Assembly: GCF_013359725.1 (NCBI RefSeq)
Contig: NZ_JABFMW010000027.1
Span: 1 to 51,284 of the forward strand
Length of the DNA: 51,284 nt
Direction: 5' to 3'
DNA from: Pseudarthrobacter sp. C4D7
Lineage (GTDB): Bacteria; Actinomycetota; Actinomycetes; Actinomycetales; Micrococcaceae
Program-made: the position numbers and the translations under genes
Shown: positions 49,520 through 51,284 of the stretch, piece after piece
How positions within the stretch are numbered: position 1 is the first letter of the stretch
Layout of the letters: the number at the start of each line of letters is the position of its first letter
Notes under the pieces: generated by a model
Told to the model about the DNA's origin: nothing
Seen by the model: only the letters and a program-made list of their open reading frames with translations
Databases searched by the model: none

Positions 49520-50325
49520 TGGCCGCCGCAGTGGACCTAGCCAAGGAAAGCTTCTCCGCGCTCCTGGTGGAGGAGCGGGACGACCGGGTGGTGGTGCTGC
49601 TCAACCGGCCCCAGGTGAAGAACGCGATCGACCAGGTCATGGTGGACGAACTCCACACCGTCTGCGCAGCCCTGGAACAGAACCCCAAAGTACTGATCAT
49701 TGCCGGGGTGGACGGGGTCTTCGCCTCCGGCGCCGATATTGCCCAGCTGCGCGAACGCCGGCGGGACGATGCCCTCCAGGGCATCAACTCCACCATCTTC
49801 GTGCGGATCGCCAAGCTGCCCATGCCGGTCATCGCAGCATTGGATGGCTACTGCCTGGGCGGTGGCGCGGAACTCGCCTACGCCGCGGACTTCCGCATCG
49901 GCACCCCCAACGTGCGGATCGGCAACCCGGAAACTGGACTGGGAATCCTGGCTGCAGCCGGTGCCAGTTGGCGGCTCAAGGAACTCGTGGGCGAACCGCT
50001 GGCCAAACAGATCCTGCTGGCCGGCCTGGTCCTCGGAGCCGACGAAGCCAAAGCGGCCAACCTGATCACCGAAATCCACGACCCCGCTGAGCTCCTGGAC
50101 GCCGCCCACAGCCTGGCCAACAGGATCGGACGCCAGGACCCGCTGGCCGTCCGCATTACCAAGTCGGTGTTCCACGCCCCCGCGGAAGCCCATCCCCTGA
50201 TCGACCAGCTTGCCCAGGGCATCCTCTTCGAATCGCAGGCCAAATTCGACCGCATGCAGGCGTTCCTGGACCGGAATGCAGCGAAGAAGGCCGCCGCCCC
50301 CGCACCCACCGCCGACGGAAAGTAG
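49519..50325 (+). CDS. Enoyl-CoA hydratase/isomerase (PaaF/PaaG-like)
   Basis: The 268-residue crotonase-fold enzyme has the oxyanion segment FASGADIAQL and the second motif LDGYCLGGGAELAYAADF, with the catalytic Glu region IGNPETGLGILAAAGASWRL. It would hydrate an enoyl-CoA in ring-cleavage product degradation. The start overlaps the thiolase stop by one base (TGATG). Distinguishing PaaF from PaaG by eye is not reliable. Confidence 0.85.
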   Translation: MAAAVDLAKESFSALLVEERDDRVVVLLNRPQVKNAIDQVMVDELHTVCAALEQNPKVLIIAGVDGVFASGADIAQLRERRRDDALQGINSTIFVRIAKLPMPVIAALDGYCLGGGAELAYAADFRIGTPNVRIGNPETGLGILAAAGASWRLKELVGEPLAKQILLAGLVLGADEAKAANLITEIHDPAELLDAAHSLANRIGRQDPLAVRITKSVFHAPAEAHPLIDQLAQGILFESQAKFDRMQAFLDRNAAKKAAAPAPTADGK

Positions 50326-50328
50326 ACC

Positions 50329-51201
50329 ATGAGTACTTCATCAACAGCCCCGGGCCTTCCCACTTACGTCGGCGTCCTGGGTGGCGGCCGCATGGGCGCC
50401 GGGATTGCCCACGCGTTCCTGATCAAGGGCGCCCACGTGCTGGTGGTGGAGCGGGACGACGTCTCCGCCGAGGCCGCGCAGGAACGTGTCGAATCCGCGG
50501 CGCTGAAGAGCATCGAACGCGGGGCAGTGGATGCCAACTTCGAGGAACTGGTGACGCGCCTGACCGTCAGCACCGATTACAACGATTTCAAGGACCGCCA
50601 GCTGGTGGTGGAAGCGGTCCCCGAGGACTGGGACCTCAAAGTCACGGCACTGAGGGGAATCGAGGACCGGCTCGCGGAGGACGCCTTCATTGCGTCCAAC
50701 ACGTCCTCGCTGTCCGTCAACGGCCTGGCCCGTGAACTGAAGCGGCCGGAGAACTTCCTGGGCCTGCACTTCTTCAACCCCGTGCCCGCCTCCACCCTCA
50801 TCGAGGTGGTGCTGGGTGAACGGACGTCTCCGCACCTGGCCGACGCGGCCAAAACCTGGGTGGAGGCACTCGGTAAGACCGCCGTCGTCGTCAACGATGC
50901 TCCGGGGTTCGCGTCCTCACGCCTGGGCGTGGCCATCGCGCTGGAAGCCATGCGGATGGTGGAGGAGGGGGTGGCCTCGGCAGAGGACATCGATAATGCC
51001 ATGGTCCTTGGGTACAAGCACCCCACCGGGCCGCTCAAGACCACGGACATCGTGGGACTGGACGTCCGCCTGGGCATCGCCGAGTACTTGCACTCCACCC
51101 TTGGCGAACGGTTCGCGCCCCCGCAGATCCTCAAGGACAAAGTGGCCCGCGGGGAACTGGGGCGGAAAACCGGGAAGGGCTTCTTCGACTGGCCCAGCTA
51201 G
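50329..51201 (+). CDS. 3-hydroxyacyl-CoA dehydrogenase (PaaH/PaaC-like)
   Basis: The 290-residue enzyme has an N-terminal Rossmann fold with VLGGGRMGAGIAHAFLIKGA, the NTSSLSVNGLA segment and LGLHFFNPVPASTLIEVV with the catalytic His, and a helical C-terminal domain ending GRKTGKGFFDWPS. It oxidises 3-hydroxyacyl-CoA using NAD+. It is three bases after the hydratase gene. Only 28 bases separate its stop from the right-hand IS end, so later genes of this cluster, if any, have been separated from it. Confidence 0.9.
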   Translation: MSTSSTAPGLPTYVGVLGGGRMGAGIAHAFLIKGAHVLVVERDDVSAEAAQERVESAALKSIERGAVDANFEELVTRLTVSTDYNDFKDRQLVVEAVPEDWDLKVTALRGIEDRLAEDAFIASNTSSLSVNGLARELKRPENFLGLHFFNPVPASTLIEVVLGERTSPHLADAAKTWVEALGKTAVVVNDAPGFASSRLGVAIALEAMRMVEEGVASAEDIDNAMVLGYKHPTGPLKTTDIVGLDVRLGIAEYLHSTLGERFAPPQILKDKVARGELGRKTGKGFFDWPS

Positions 51202-51229
51202 GGCGTCAGGGGGTTGCGCTGTGCCGGGA

Positions 51230-51284
51230 CTAGGGCGTGTCTCCTAAAGCTGTTAGCCAGATGCTGATTGCCCGGAGAACCGCT
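51230..51284 (-). mobile_element. 3' end of an IS5-family-like transposase (right boundary copy)
   Basis: The last 55 bases are the exact reverse complement of the first 55. On the minus strand they encode the same 17-residue transposase tail ending in TAG within CTAG (51230-51233). Base 51229 differs from the corresponding base at the other end, so the identity stops exactly at the CTAG target. The transposase frame reads into the window on both sides, so the two IS copies are inverted relative to each other. Confidence 0.6.

Noticed and set aside
1..51284. Search for tRNA and rRNA genes
   Set aside because: No cloverleaf-like sequence with TTCGAATC-type arms and no rRNA segments were recognised on either strand. 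This was done by eye and could miss a degenerate tRNA.

Overview
The window looks like chromosomal DNA of a high-GC Gram-positive bacterium of the Micrococcaceae (Arthrobacter or Pseudarthrobacter type). Evidence for this: strong GC bias at third codon positions, a 32-residue bS22-like ribosomal protein, BldC-like and Rex regulators, cytochrome c maturation genes in the mycobacterial order, a mycobacterial DinB2-like polymerase, many leaderless-type promoters, and a menaquinone pathway. Genus assignment is inference. Genes are densely packed and no gene-free stretch exceeds about 250 bases.

Ends. The first and last 55 bases are exact reverse complements. Each encodes the last 17 codons of a probable transposase whose TAG stop lies inside a CTAG target. 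The window is therefore bounded by two inverted copies of an IS5-family-like insertion sequence, and may be a whole contig or a block between two IS copies.

1-12,800: a rhamnogalacturonan/rhamnose locus. It has an LplA/LplB/YtcP-type importer, a CE12-type esterase, a YesU-like DUF1961 protein, a LacI regulator, and the operon rhaM-rhaI-rhaDE-rhaB with a CE7 deacetylase. A promoter overlapped by a LacI-type operator lies between the regulator and rhaM.

12,800-18,600: housekeeping genes. A DAHP synthase sits behind a leaderless 19-residue leader peptide rich in Trp, Tyr and Phe codons. It is followed by bldC-like, bS22, a HAD phosphatase, glutaredoxin-like, rex, a YGQ-repeat membrane protein and yceI.

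18,600-23,550: system II cytochrome c maturation (histidine phosphatase, ResA/CcsX, CcdA, ResB, CcsA).

23,670-32,640: the most interesting region. It holds a membrane-anchored Hsp70-like ATPase lacking the substrate-binding domain, a LuxR-type regulator, an IniB-domain protein with an acidic DSFN-repeat tail, and two dynamin-like GTPases resembling mycobacterial IniA and IniC. It separates the ccs genes from the menaquinone genes and reads as a coherent, poorly understood envelope-stress module.

32,650-37,600: small membrane proteins, then menA, menE, menB and a VOC protein.

37,600-42,700: a second sugar ABC importer with an unassigned toroid-like carbohydrate-active protein, under a palindromic operator.

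42,700-51,284: CPBP protease, APC amino-acid permease with a structured leader, dienelactone hydrolase, DinB2-like polymerase, CsbD, pentapeptide-repeat protein, and a thiolase / enoyl-CoA hydratase / 3-hydroxyacyl-CoA dehydrogenase operon (probably phenylacetate catabolism) behind a PaaR-like operator, cut off by the right-hand IS end.
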